Source: Candidatus Zambryskibacteria bacterium RIFCSPLOWO2_01_FULL_39_39 (GTDB lineage Bacteria; Patescibacteriota; Minisyncoccia; Phycocordibacterales; WO2-35-19). Taken from it: a stretch of DNA of 60,379 nt. The notes below the pieces were generated by a model. The model was given only the letters and a program-made list of their open reading frames with translations, had not been told where the DNA came from and did no database searches. Of the stretch, positions 43,059 through 50,818 are shown in pieces; the first letter of the stretch is position 1; each line of letters opens with the position of its first letter. The position numbers were made by a program, and so were the translations under genes. The DNA is taken from NCBI GenBank assembly GCA_001823925.1, contig MHWB01000009.1, positions 89,086-149,464 on the forward strand. The letters are read 5' to 3'.

Positions 43059-44003
43059 ATGAATTATTTATTAAGAAATCTCGTCTTAACTTTGGTGCTA
43101 ACGCTCGTTGTAGTAACACCAGTTAGCTCTTTTGCCGACTCTAAAAATAGGGTCGAAAAAGAGCGTGAAAAAATAGAAAAGAGATTAGAAAAGCAAAAAG
43201 AGAAAGAAGAAAAAAGATCAGAAAAATTGCAAGAAAAATTAGAAAAAAAATTGAATAAAAATAAAAATGATGACAGTAGACGTTGTTGGAATAGCTTTTT
43301 CCATAGAGTACTACCGTTTAGTTGGTTGACAAGCAATCTAAACAATATAAATCTAGATGATGATTGTTTCTTTGGAATACACAAAGCTACCACAACTCCA
43401 GATATTACTGCCCCAACTATAACCAATATCACAACAAAAACAGGCCAGAAGAGAGCGCTCATCTTGTGGAATACAAATGAGAAAACTCGAGGTAAAATTT
43501 ACTACTCTACTTCTACTCCAGTAAATATAGCCAATTCTTCTGTTGTCTCTGTTAACAAACAAGTCTTGGGAGGCAAAGATCATTATGTAGTTCTAAACAA
43601 CTTAGTACCTGGCACAAATTATTATGGAATAATTGAAGCAAAGGACAAGGCTGGTAACACCGCTACTTCAAGTGAGTTTCAGTTTATAACAAAAACCGCT
43701 ACAACTACTACAGACACTCTAGCCCCTAACATAAGTTCTACAAGTATAGTAGCGGGAACATCTACAATAAAAGTTTTGTGGAATACAAATGAAAACGCGA
43801 CTTCAAAAGTTTACTACTCTACTTCTACTCCCTTAAATATTTCTTCTGCTTCGTTTACACAAAGTGGCACATTTGTAACTAGCCACAATCTTACAATAGA
43901 AGGTCTATCTACTAGTACTCTTTACTACTTAGTAATAGAATCTAGCGACTCATCTGCAAATACAGCCACCTCAAGTCAATTTTCTTTGACTACTAGCCCG
44001 TAA
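43059..44003 (+). CDS. Secreted coiled-coil and FN3-like repeat protein
   Basis: A 314-aa protein with signal peptide (about 1-26). A highly charged helix (about 28-72, KEREKIEKRLEKQKEKEEKR) comes next, and then two FN3-like domains (about 108-215 and 225-314) which share KIYYSTSTP / KVYYSTSTP, LILWNTNEKT / VLWNTNENA and GNTATSSEF / ANTATSSQF. It is read divergently from the sigma-factor operon and may be a target of that sigma factor. Its function is unknown; a stalk or adhesin role is likely. Confidence 0.65.
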   Translation: MNYLLRNLVLTLVLTLVVVTPVSSFADSKNRVEKEREKIEKRLEKQKEKEEKRSEKLQEKLEKKLNKNKNDDSRRCWNSFFHRVLPFSWLTSNLNNINLDDDCFFGIHKATTTPDITAPTITNITTKTGQKRALILWNTNEKTRGKIYYSTSTPVNIANSSVVSVNKQVLGGKDHYVVLNNLVPGTNYYGIIEAKDKAGNTATSSEFQFITKTATTTTDTLAPNISSTSIVAGTSTIKVLWNTNENATSKVYYSTSTPLNISSASFTQSGTFVTSHNLTIEGLSTSTLYYLVIESSDSSANTATSSQFSLTTSP

Positions 44004-44046
44004 GTGGTGTAGGTCAAAGGGTTAAAGCGAAGGCTATAATTTCATT

Positions 44047-44071
44047 AAAACGCTCTAAAAATGGGCGTTTT
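44047..44071 (+). terminator. Hairpin between convergent genes
   Basis: AAAACGC / GCGTTTT with an 11-base loop lies between the FN3 gene (plus) and uppP (minus). Its AT-rich arms provide A and T runs on either strand, so it can terminate both. Confidence 0.55.
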
Positions 44072-44084
44072 AATGTGCTATATA

Positions 44085-44855
44085 TTAAAAAATAATCAGC
44101 CAGAGTAAAATTGGAAGTAAAATGCGATAAAGACCAAACATTATAAAATTATGTTTTTGGATATAACGCAATAAAAATACAATACTCCCCATAGCCACGA
44201 CGAAGGAGGAGGTGAAGCCTATTGAAAGTACCCCGAGTTGGTCTACCGAAAAAGAGTTATAATTTTTGATGAGGTCTAACCCACTAGCCGCTAGCATGGT
44301 TGGGACAGCGAGGAGAAATGAAAACTCAACGATAGTGGTACGTCTGAGACCTAAAGAGAGTCCTCCTACGATGGTAGCCGCAGAACGTGAGACACCGGGA
44401 ATAATGGCAATCGATTGGAAAAGTCCAATCAAAAAAGCTTCCCGATATGAAATAGAAGAAATATTTTTCTCTACAACAGCCCTCTCTTCTTTGTGGAAGT
44501 ATTCAAATATAACGAGAGCAATACCTCCTAAAAAAAGTGACCAGAGGACAATAGATTCATTACCCAAGAGATATGTTTTAACTACCTTGTACAATAAAAG
44601 ACCAATCACTCCTGTCGGGATAAACGCCACAATTAATTTTTTGATTGTCTCAATATTCCAAAGTGTTTTAAAATAGAGAAAGATAACAGCTGAAATAGCG
44701 CCAAGTTGAATAATAATCTCAAAACTTTTGGTAAAATCATTTTGAGGAATATGTAATAGCTTACTCAATAAAATGAGATGGCCAGTTGATGAGATTGGTA
44801 AAAACTCGGTTATACCTTCTACTATTCCGAAAATAATACTTTGTAAAATATCCAT
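44085..44855 (-). CDS. uppP: Undecaprenyl-diphosphate phosphatase UppP
   Basis: A 256-aa membrane protein with about eight helices. EGITEFLPISSTGHL and PGVSRSAATIVGGLSLGL are the two signature loops that bind and hydrolyse undecaprenyl diphosphate, with the catalytic Glu, Ser and Arg residues conserved. It recycles the lipid carrier for peptidoglycan and surface glycans, which fits the large glycosyltransferase block in the window. It stands alone and ends at the hairpin with the convergent gene. Confidence 0.93.
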   Translation of the reverse strand: MDILQSIIFGIVEGITEFLPISSTGHLILLSKLLHIPQNDFTKSFEIIIQLGAISAVIFLYFKTLWNIETIKKLIVAFIPTGVIGLLLYKVVKTYLLGNESIVLWSLFLGGIALVIFEYFHKEERAVVEKNISSISYREAFLIGLFQSIAIIPGVSRSAATIVGGLSLGLRRTTIVEFSFLLAVPTMLAASGLDLIKNYNSFSVDQLGVLSIGFTSSFVVAMGSIVFLLRYIQKHNFIMFGLYRILLPILLWLIIF

Positions 44856-44913
44856 AATTTATATTATAGCACCCTCGTTTTAAGTAATGATTGAAAGAAG
44901 TTTATTTAAAATT

Positions 44914-44949
44914 TAAAAAAGCCCACACCAATTTTTTCAATGGTGAGGG
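44914..44949 (-). terminator. Terminator after the 103-aa gene
   Basis: On minus, CCCTCACCA / TGGTGTGGG form a stem around an AT-rich loop, followed by CTTTTTT. The site lies eight bases past the stop codon at 44958. Confidence 0.8.
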
Positions 44950-44957
44950 TCTCCAGC

Positions 44958-45269
44958 TTACGATTTTGTCAAGAAGCTGGACAAGTTGAATTGAGCTGCC
45001 TCATAAAAGGTCATGAGGCCGTAGCGAATTATTAAATCCTCTGTCTCTTCAAAAGGATTATTGTTGGACTCTGATCTAGCCTTGAGTCCCGCAGCATTTA
45101 AAGCACCTTGGAGTGCCCACAGAAACCCCCTCTTTTGTCCAGGTGTTCTGTGCTCCAAAAGGGTGATAACTTCCTCAGGATCTGCGCCCTCTTCAACAAA
45201 AAATGCTTCTAAAAGATCTGCCAAAATCTCTCTCACCTCGGAGACAGATTTCTGATTAGTGTGTACCAT
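44958..45269 (-). CDS. Hypothetical 103-aa helical protein
   Basis: About 103 aa from the ATG at 45269, which has a strong GGGAGG Shine-Dalgarno; a TTG in front is less likely. The protein is mostly helical with acidic and Ala-rich stretches (VREILADLLEAFFVEEGADP, RTPGQKRGFLWALQGALNAA), no membrane segment and no recognised domain. It lies just downstream of the kinase gene of the island and has its own terminator, so it is probably transcribed alone. Function unknown. Confidence 0.55.
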   Translation of the reverse strand: MVHTNQKSVSEVREILADLLEAFFVEEGADPEEVITLLEHRTPGQKRGFLWALQGALNAAGLKARSESNNNPFEETEDLIIRYGLMTFYEAAQFNLSSFLTKS

Positions 45270-45328
45270 TGTCTTACCACCTCCCAAAACAAAATATAAT
45301 ATTTTACAACAAAAATCAATCGTTGATA

Positions 45329-45360
45329 AAAAAGAAAACCGCGCCCTGAAGGGGCGCGGT
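45329..45360 (-). terminator. Strong terminator after the kinase gene
   Basis: ACCGCGCCC / GGGGCGCGGT stem, four-base loop TGAA, then (minus) TTTTCTTTTTT. It closes the PP2C-kinase unit. Confidence 0.9.
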
Positions 45361-45383
45361 CATAAAGAACAGATGGAAGGAGG

Positions 45384-47108
45384 TTACTTCATACGCAATG
45401 ACCATACTGCACCATTTTGTATATAGATTACCCTATCTTCCCAATTTGAAAGGATCATGTCGGTCCCGATTCCCTTGTCTTCCACTCTGTTGATGTCTTG
45501 GTTCTTGATGGGGACAAAGATATCGAGTTCACCGTCTTTAATAATCGTCGCGCAGACCCCTTTCGGAAGAATGGCTAAATTGAGTTCCGGACCGTCGGTT
45601 TCGGCGACCCAAACTTTGTGCGATTGATATTCACGGTCGAAAGTGATTTCCACCTTATGGTAAACACCACTACGATCGATACCAATGAGCGAGACGAAGC
45701 GATTACCTGCTTTTGCCGTCACCACCTTAAGTTCATCGAGTTCTCGGATACGCGTTTGAATACCCTTTTTCTCTCCGAAAGGTGTGATGATAAACTTGGC
45801 GCCCATAGTGTCCATAACACCGACACCCTGGAACCACTTTGTTGAATTAACCATCGCATTCCAATTCTTACCGATCGATACGATTGGTTTATCAAAGAAT
45901 TTTAGATCAACTTCACTCAAGCCGGCATCCGTCACAACAAAAAGCCGATTCTCAAAACTGACTAAATTGTATCCGTTGAGACGGAGTGACAACTCAGTAG
46001 ACTTGAGACTACTTTCTTCTACATATTGGAAGTGAATTTCTCGATTCCGCATTTCTGCGACAAGCCACCCATTTCCAGATTTTACGACTTCGCAATTTCG
46101 AGAAGTGACCATACAGATCTCTCTCTTGGTTGCCAAGTCGATCATTCTACCAGAAGAAAGCAGAACTGCTCCGCAATGGAATGTTTTCACCGCCGGATCG
46201 CCAGGAAAGTCTGCGAGTTTTTCGAACACAAGTAACCCCGTCCTTCCTGTAGTAACCATCCGCAGAACCTGAGCGGCACGCGGAGTGACAACACTTGTAT
46301 CGAATGGCGATGGAGGATTATTTCTCTCACCATTTTGAAATGCAGCTTCGTACCAACCAAGAAGCGGGTTCGGTATGGTCGAGAAATCTCGAACAGCCCG
46401 ATTCAACCTTACTCCTTTGCTAAAAACAGAGGCGTTTGCTTTCATCCGTCCTTCAAGGTCTCCGCGGTCGAAACCGTCGAGAGTCCCTTTGTAAGGATGA
46501 AGCCCAGTGTAAATCTGGAATGTGACAATCCCCCACGCGAACCAGTCTGTGCGTTCGTTGAAGGTTTTCGAGTGCCAATCCCGAATCGAAGGCATGATAA
46601 CGCTAGCCCCCCATCTGCCAATCGACCAGGAATCGACATCGATCACTCGTGGCTCCGGATCACGACCTCCGAAAAGCGTAAACCAATTGAGCTCGTTAGC
46701 GTCAACTAGTACAGCTTTATTCTGATGAGCGAAAGAAAACACTTCTCGCATGCGATTGACCAAAGTCGAAGCATGGGCTTGAGTGAATCCTTCTTTCAAC
46801 CAGAAGTCGTTAGTGAACACTCTCGCGAGAGGATGTCCATCAACATACGGTAAGTAGTGTCCGGCAAGATCTCCGTTTGGTTTGGTAACCAAACCTAGAG
46901 GAGAACTCACGCAGGGATGTTTGAGGTGAGCGAGAAGTCGGATTTTATCCGGCATACCTCGCTGTTTTGCTTCTTCCGGCTTGTGGTAGATTTTCACCAC
47001 CATGTCGGAGATTTTATAGATCGTGCCCTCGCCACCACTCGCAACATAGTTGCTATCGCGGAGAGTTACAGCGCCTTTATGTTCGAGCACAACAGAGATG
47101 TTGCTCAT
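45384..47108 (-). CDS. Serine/threonine protein kinase of a TerY-P-type triad, with beta-propeller-like tail
   Basis: A 574-aa protein. Residues about 20-280 form a kinase fold: glycine loop ASGGEGTIYK, Lys39 in VVKIYHK, catalytic loop VLVDANELNW (Asp136, Asn141; the usual His-Arg-Asp is replaced), and VIDVDSWSI with Asp157-Val-Asp in place of DFG. ERTDWFAWGIVTFQIYTGLH is helix F. The D-x-D-S motif and this helix pattern are typical of the kinase in TerY-P triads. Residues about 290-574 are beta-rich repeats (NGYNLVSFENRLFVVTD, WNAMVNSTKWFQGVGVMDT) that look like a beta-propeller; a C-terminal zinc ribbon seen in other triads is absent. Its start overlaps the PP2C stop (ATGA), with AGGAGG in front. 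Confidence 0.78.
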   Translation of the reverse strand: MSNISVVLEHKGAVTLRDSNYVASGGEGTIYKISDMVVKIYHKPEEAKQRGMPDKIRLLAHLKHPCVSSPLGLVTKPNGDLAGHYLPYVDGHPLARVFTNDFWLKEGFTQAHASTLVNRMREVFSFAHQNKAVLVDANELNWFTLFGGRDPEPRVIDVDSWSIGRWGASVIMPSIRDWHSKTFNERTDWFAWGIVTFQIYTGLHPYKGTLDGFDRGDLEGRMKANASVFSKGVRLNRAVRDFSTIPNPLLGWYEAAFQNGERNNPPSPFDTSVVTPRAAQVLRMVTTGRTGLLVFEKLADFPGDPAVKTFHCGAVLLSSGRMIDLATKREICMVTSRNCEVVKSGNGWLVAEMRNREIHFQYVEESSLKSTELSLRLNGYNLVSFENRLFVVTDAGLSEVDLKFFDKPIVSIGKNWNAMVNSTKWFQGVGVMDTMGAKFIITPFGEKKGIQTRIRELDELKVVTAKAGNRFVSLIGIDRSGVYHKVEITFDREYQSHKVWVAETDGPELNLAILPKGVCATIIKDGELDIFVPIKNQDINRVEDKGIGTDMILSNWEDRVIYIQNGAVWSLRMK

Positions 47109-47983
47109 GTAAGTGTTTCCTCCTCTGTGTTGTCGATCCTAACGACTGCATATGAAATGTCGTCGGCAGGACCTTTTCCGGATTGTTGCATGTCCTTGAT
47201 ACCTCGGATCATTCGCCGTTTGGCAAATTCTCCACCAGTATTTTTGAACGAAAGAAAAGCTGACACAGCATCTCTCCAAGAAACATTTTCGATTTGAGTG
47301 ACTCCGTCTGAAAAGACGGCGACAAACCCAACTTCGTCCAGTTCCTCTTGCGAGATTTTTGTCACAACTCCTTCGAGTCCTTCACGAAGAGTAAATTCTT
47401 GCGAACTTTCTTCTGTATAAGAACCGTCAGTCTTGCGAATCACAGTCGAACACGAAAGGCGTTTTGCCTCCAAGTCTCCACCGTGTGCACCGACAAACTT
47501 TTCGATACCACCTTCTCCGTACGAAGGATAGAATGGTGTATTGTCGGCCCATTCGTAACGGGACATTTTAATATGCCCATCGCGATATTTTAATCCAACA
47601 ACTCCATCTCCTTGAATGTGCACGAATCCGCCATGTTTGGTGAGATATACATACCCGCATGTTGCAAGCATGTCTACTCTTTCCAGACCAAGCATGAGTC
47701 GTGCAGTGCCGATAATTTGCTGTTGGCGAGATGTAATACTCACCACAGCAGTGTTTAGTGCTCCTCCCGAAGCCTTCGCATGATCGCGAATTGCTTGGAA
47801 AGTTGAGAGCGTAAGAATTCGGGAACCCACATCAGTGTGCCCTCCAGTCGAACAACCGTCCGAAACGATGGCACAGGCGATTGTGTAGTTTGAACCAGAA
47901 CGTGAATAGTCCTGGCAAGGTTTGCCATTTGAATAATGAGCAGAACCTATTTGGAAATAATGGTCGGTGTGGAATATTATCAC
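47105..47983 (-). CDS. PP2C-family protein phosphatase of the triad
   Basis: A 292-aa phosphatase starting at GTG (Shine-Dalgarno AAGGAG, six-base spacing). Motifs: PCQDYSRSG, IVSDGCSTGGHTDVGSR (the DG metal-binding site), VAVFSDGVTQIE and PADDISYAVVRI (final metal Asp). These are the PPM/PP2C Asp residues expected for two metal ions. It should reverse phosphorylation by the adjoining kinase. It is translationally coupled to that kinase by a four-base overlap and separated from the VWA gene by 78 bases with a hairpin. Confidence 0.82.
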   Translation of the reverse strand: MIIFHTDHYFQIGSAHYSNGKPCQDYSRSGSNYTIACAIVSDGCSTGGHTDVGSRILTLSTFQAIRDHAKASGGALNTAVVSITSRQQQIIGTARLMLGLERVDMLATCGYVYLTKHGGFVHIQGDGVVGLKYRDGHIKMSRYEWADNTPFYPSYGEGGIEKFVGAHGGDLEAKRLSCSTVIRKTDGSYTEESSQEFTLREGLEGVVTKISQEELDEVGFVAVFSDGVTQIENVSWRDAVSAFLSFKNTGGEFAKRRMIRGIKDMQQSGKGPADDISYAVVRIDNTEEETLT

Positions 47984-48014
47984 CTTTTCTCCTTTCTTTA
48001 ATTTTCAAAGAATA

Positions 48015-48045
48015 AGGGGCGGTGCGCATTGCTGCGACCGCCCCT
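48015..48045 (-). terminator. Intercistronic hairpin between VWA and PP2C genes
   Basis: AGGGGCGGT / ACCGCCCCT stem with a 13-base loop, followed on minus by TATTCTTTG. It may be a partial terminator that sets the ratio of VWA protein to phosphatase and kinase. Confidence 0.65.
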
Positions 48046-48061
48046 CTTGGCCTTCTGTTTA

Positions 48062-48820
48062 TCAGATGGTGGCCGAAATCTTTTGACTTGGTCCTTTGCT
48101 TCCCAACGCTTGGGACTGGCTTGAGACCGATTGAGAAACGAACTCCGCGAGCTTCGCCAACTTACCTTTGGTTGCTTCACCAGCGTCGATGAACTTCAAA
48201 CCAGAGGTCTGAGCGAACTTGTCGAGTTTGGGCGCGTACTGCATTGCATTCACGCCGATCAGAATTCCGACGAGCGATTCGATTTCTTCGCCCTTCGTAG
48301 CCCGATCCATCTCCTCCTTGATCATCCGCATCGTTACCGATGAAGTGTTGTCGTCGCCGTCAGTGATGACGAAAACGATTCCGTTCGCCAGGAAATCCTG
48401 ACTCATCAGTTTCTTTGCGTATGTGTTGGTCGCTCCGACCGCCGAAAATGTCGCATCGTAAAGATTCGTATTCCCGTACGGATTGAACGGCTGATACTGC
48501 GTCGGATCAATCTCGCCAAGCGGCTTGAAGCCGTGGATTTCCTCGATGCCGGTTGGCCTCAAGGATGACGAGAAGAGAATTACGCGAAGCAGCAAGTTAT
48601 TCGAACGCGGCGACTTCTTGCACGAATCCACTGCCGCCTTCAGGCATTTGAGGAGTTCATCCGCAAAGCCTTGGACGGACCCAGTGACGTCAATGACGAT
48701 CGTCACAAGTGTGTATTCAGTTGCACCGAGATGCTCGATGCGAGTTGCGGAAAACTGGAAAGCTTGCGCTCCGCCGATTTTCCCCGTTTCCATCGTAGTG
48801 TCAGTCATCATTCTTGGCAT
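48062..48820 (-). CDS. VWA-domain protein, TerY-like
   Basis: A 252-aa protein. Residues about 34-220 form a von Willebrand A domain: TIVIDVTGSVQGF holds the MIDAS D-x-T-x-S, NTNLYDATF supplies the MIDAS Thr, and FVITDGDDNTSS supplies the MIDAS Asp. No membrane segment or signal. In TerY-P systems the VWA protein probably senses or binds a partner through a metal ion, and its fate depends on the linked kinase and phosphatase. It follows pncA by 32 bases, with its own GGAG site, so the two are one transcript. Confidence 0.78.
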   Translation of the reverse strand: MPRMMTDTTMETGKIGGAQAFQFSATRIEHLGATEYTLVTIVIDVTGSVQGFADELLKCLKAAVDSCKKSPRSNNLLLRVILFSSSLRPTGIEEIHGFKPLGEIDPTQYQPFNPYGNTNLYDATFSAVGATNTYAKKLMSQDFLANGIVFVITDGDDNTSSVTMRMIKEEMDRATKGEEIESLVGILIGVNAMQYAPKLDKFAQTSGLKFIDAGEATKGKLAKLAEFVSQSVSSQSQALGSKGPSQKISATI

Positions 48821-48852
48821 AGTTTTTCTCCATGTTCCTTTCTGATTCTGTC

Positions 48853-49680
48853 CTACGACAGGAAATCGGTTGAAGTGGTGATCGTCATACCGCGGCTCTT
48901 CATATCTCGGAAGAAATCCTCGGCAAACTTCGGAAAGTCCGGACCGCCAGGCGTCTGAGGGACCGGTGACATGCAGTCGCGCAACAAGTGAAATTTCTTG
49001 ATGTGCGCGTCGCCGATGTGATCGGCAATCTGCTGTACAGTCTTCAGAACGCAGTGACTTGAAGCCTCGCCGGCGACTCCCACAATATCTGCTTCGGAAA
49101 GCATTGAGAGGAAGCCGGTGTTGAGACTGGTCGACGGATCATTCGGATCCGGTACTTCGGCCATGAGAGCGCCGTAGTGTTCGGTCCAAGGGTTGGAACC
49201 CTTCGTAACGTAGTCGACCATCGCATATTGCTCGTCCGACCACTTTTGAAGTGCGTCGTTGAGTTTCGAATGGACATTGTGTCCCCATGTGCCGATGAGG
49301 CAATGGGGCGGCCAGACGAAAATCATGTAGTTGCTCGCCGTTGATTCCAGAGCGTGCGCGTATTCGAGAGTCCGTTTCCGGAATCCCGGGTTACGCGGCG
49401 TCCAGATGCCCGCTTCGATGTCGGCCGCCGAGATCATGATGAAAGGATTCGGCTGATTGCCGTTCCCGTCCATCCACCACGCCGGATGCGCGATGTCGAT
49501 GAGGCGATGACTGTCGAGAGTGACGTGAATGTCTTCCAATTTCCGGCCGGTGCGATCGATGAATTTCGAAAGTCGCTCCATGTCGGAGTTGGCTCCTGTG
49601 ACAGGGAGTTTTGCTCCCGGAAGATCACAGAAATCATTCTGAGGGTCGATTACCACTAAGTGAATATTGGCCTTAGCCAT
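48853..49680 (-). CDS. pncA: Nicotinamidase-type cysteine hydrolase
   Basis: A 275-aa isochorismatase-fold protein. The catalytic triad is visible: Asp12 in VVIDPQNDF, Lys160 in DYVTKGSNPW and Cys210 in EASSHCVLKT. TLDSHRLIDIAHPAW (Asp56, His58, His65) matches the metal site of nicotinamidases. At 275 residues it is longer than most PncA proteins (about 200-215). The reaction is nicotinamide to nicotinate plus ammonia, the entry to the Preiss-Handler route completed by its neighbours. It opens the transcript that leads on to VWA, PP2C and kinase. A GAAAGGAG-like Shine-Dalgarno precedes the ATG. Confidence 0.82.
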   Translation of the reverse strand: MAKANIHLVVIDPQNDFCDLPGAKLPVTGANSDMERLSKFIDRTGRKLEDIHVTLDSHRLIDIAHPAWWMDGNGNQPNPFIMISAADIEAGIWTPRNPGFRKRTLEYAHALESTASNYMIFVWPPHCLIGTWGHNVHSKLNDALQKWSDEQYAMVDYVTKGSNPWTEHYGALMAEVPDPNDPSTSLNTGFLSMLSEADIVGVAGEASSHCVLKTVQQIADHIGDAHIKKFHLLRDCMSPVPQTPGGPDFPKFAEDFFRDMKSRGMTITTSTDFLS

Positions 49681-49717
49681 AGGTCGTTTCTCCTTTTTTT
49701 AAGTCAAATTGCATTTT

Positions 49718-49731
49718 AGAGCAGTTGCTCT
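49718..49731. promoter_or_regulatory. Six-two-six palindrome in the pncA leader
   Basis: AGAGCA GT TGCTCT, a perfect inverted repeat in the leader 37-50 bases before pncA. It could be an operator or a small leader hairpin. No matching site was found before the neighbouring genes. Confidence 0.3.
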
Positions 49732-49774
49732 GTCCGGGATGACCCTATCATATCTATATAAAAAGTCAGGGTAA

Positions 49775-49804
49775 TAAAAGCGCCCTGGTTTGACCCAAGG
49801 CGCC
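49775..49804 (-). terminator. Terminator after the NadM-Nudix gene
   Basis: GCGCC...GGCGC stem with one mismatch and a pyrimidine-rich loop, followed on minus by TTTTATTA. It lies 22 bases past the stop. Confidence 0.85.
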
Positions 49805-49826
49805 TGTTTAAAAACCTCTATTTCAC

Positions 49827-50714
49827 TCACTTTTTAATGATCAGAGCGAGTGGTTTGTGACAATCCACAAGAACTTTTTCAAGATTATTCAAATTGACCC
49901 AAGTTACCTGATTGACACCCCTTCCTGGAAGAGGCAGGCCTCCTAAATATCTAGTCTGCAGAAGAATTGTGACAACTCGATCATGTGTCTTACGAAATCT
50001 CCAGTCATCCAACTTTAATGATTGAAGAAGTTGTAGTGAGGTAGTGGTTATGCCTGGAATTTCTTTGGCAATACACCGAACTCCCGCACTTTCATACGAA
50101 TCATCAAGTTCTGGATCAAAAAAGACTCCAGGAAAACGCAGCTTGCCTTCCTCATCTTTCTTTCCAACCAGTAAAATCTGTTGAAAAGTTGAATCAAGAA
50201 CAGCCACATCTACTGTCGGGTACCCAGATCGCTTTCGATGCAAGTTGGCGTAAATTACTCCCGAGCGAAAATCAGTAGAATCGATCACATCGACCTTCTC
50301 TCGGATTTTGGTTGCACTTCCAGAAAAAATTGTTGGTACCTCGTGAGTTTCGAACACACCTTGGTAGGTATGTACAAAACTATCTCGCGAACCGTAGATA
50401 ATTGCAGTACGATTCGAAAATGTATTTCTAATGACCTCATCGATTCTCCTAGATCGTTCTTCGTAAGAAGACGGTATGGAGTCTGACGAAACGATTGCAA
50501 TCTTTTGAGGATAAACACTCTCGATCATTTGTCGGCGCATCTCAAATGACAACGGATTTCTATCAGTCATAATCGGAGAACAACCAAGTATAACCAGAGT
50601 AGTTTTGTGCCTTTCGAGCACATAATCAAGAATGTACCGGTGCCCCTCATGGAGAGCCGGTACCTGAAAACGAGCGACAATTACACCGACCACTTCATTT
50701 TGTATAAGGGACAT
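49827..50714 (-). CDS. nadM: Bifunctional NMN/NaMN adenylyltransferase-Nudix protein
   Basis: About 295 aa from the ATG at 50714. The upstream GTG lies inside the Shine-Dalgarno GGAGGAA and is not credible. Residues about 10-165 are an NadM-type nucleotidyltransferase: VIVARFQVPALHEGHRYI (His22, His25) and SGSATKIREK, the S-x-T-x-x-R-like end motif. It forms NAD+ or NaAD from NMN or NaMN plus ATP. Residues about 170-290 are a Nudix fold, but the box reads GVFFDPELDDSYES then VRCIAKE, so two of the metal-binding Glu of RE-x-x-EE are replaced; this half may be inactive. The fusion order matches the known NadM-Nudix enzymes. A terminator lies downstream and another upstream, so it is its own unit. 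Confidence 0.82.
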   Translation of the reverse strand: MSLIQNEVVGVIVARFQVPALHEGHRYILDYVLERHKTTLVILGCSPIMTDRNPLSFEMRRQMIESVYPQKIAIVSSDSIPSSYEERSRRIDEVIRNTFSNRTAIIYGSRDSFVHTYQGVFETHEVPTIFSGSATKIREKVDVIDSTDFRSGVIYANLHRKRSGYPTVDVAVLDSTFQQILLVGKKDEEGKLRFPGVFFDPELDDSYESAGVRCIAKEIPGITTTSLQLLQSLKLDDWRFRKTHDRVVTILLQTRYLGGLPLPGRGVNQVTWVNLNNLEKVLVDCHKPLALIIKK

Positions 50715-50762
50715 CTTAAATTCCTCCGCCACTTTTATACCACAGATTAGATAAAAATAAAA

Positions 50763-50798
50763 CAGCTCGTATCCGCCGATGTGGCGAATACGAGCTGG
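50763..50798 (-). terminator. Strong terminator after nadE
   Basis: A long hairpin, CAGCTCGTATCCGCC / GGCGAATACGAGCTG, loop GATGT, followed on minus by TTTTATTTTT. It ends the prs-nadE unit and stands right before the NadM gene's promoter. Confidence 0.92.
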
Positions 50799-50818
50799 TA
50801 TAAAAGGTACTTTATGAT

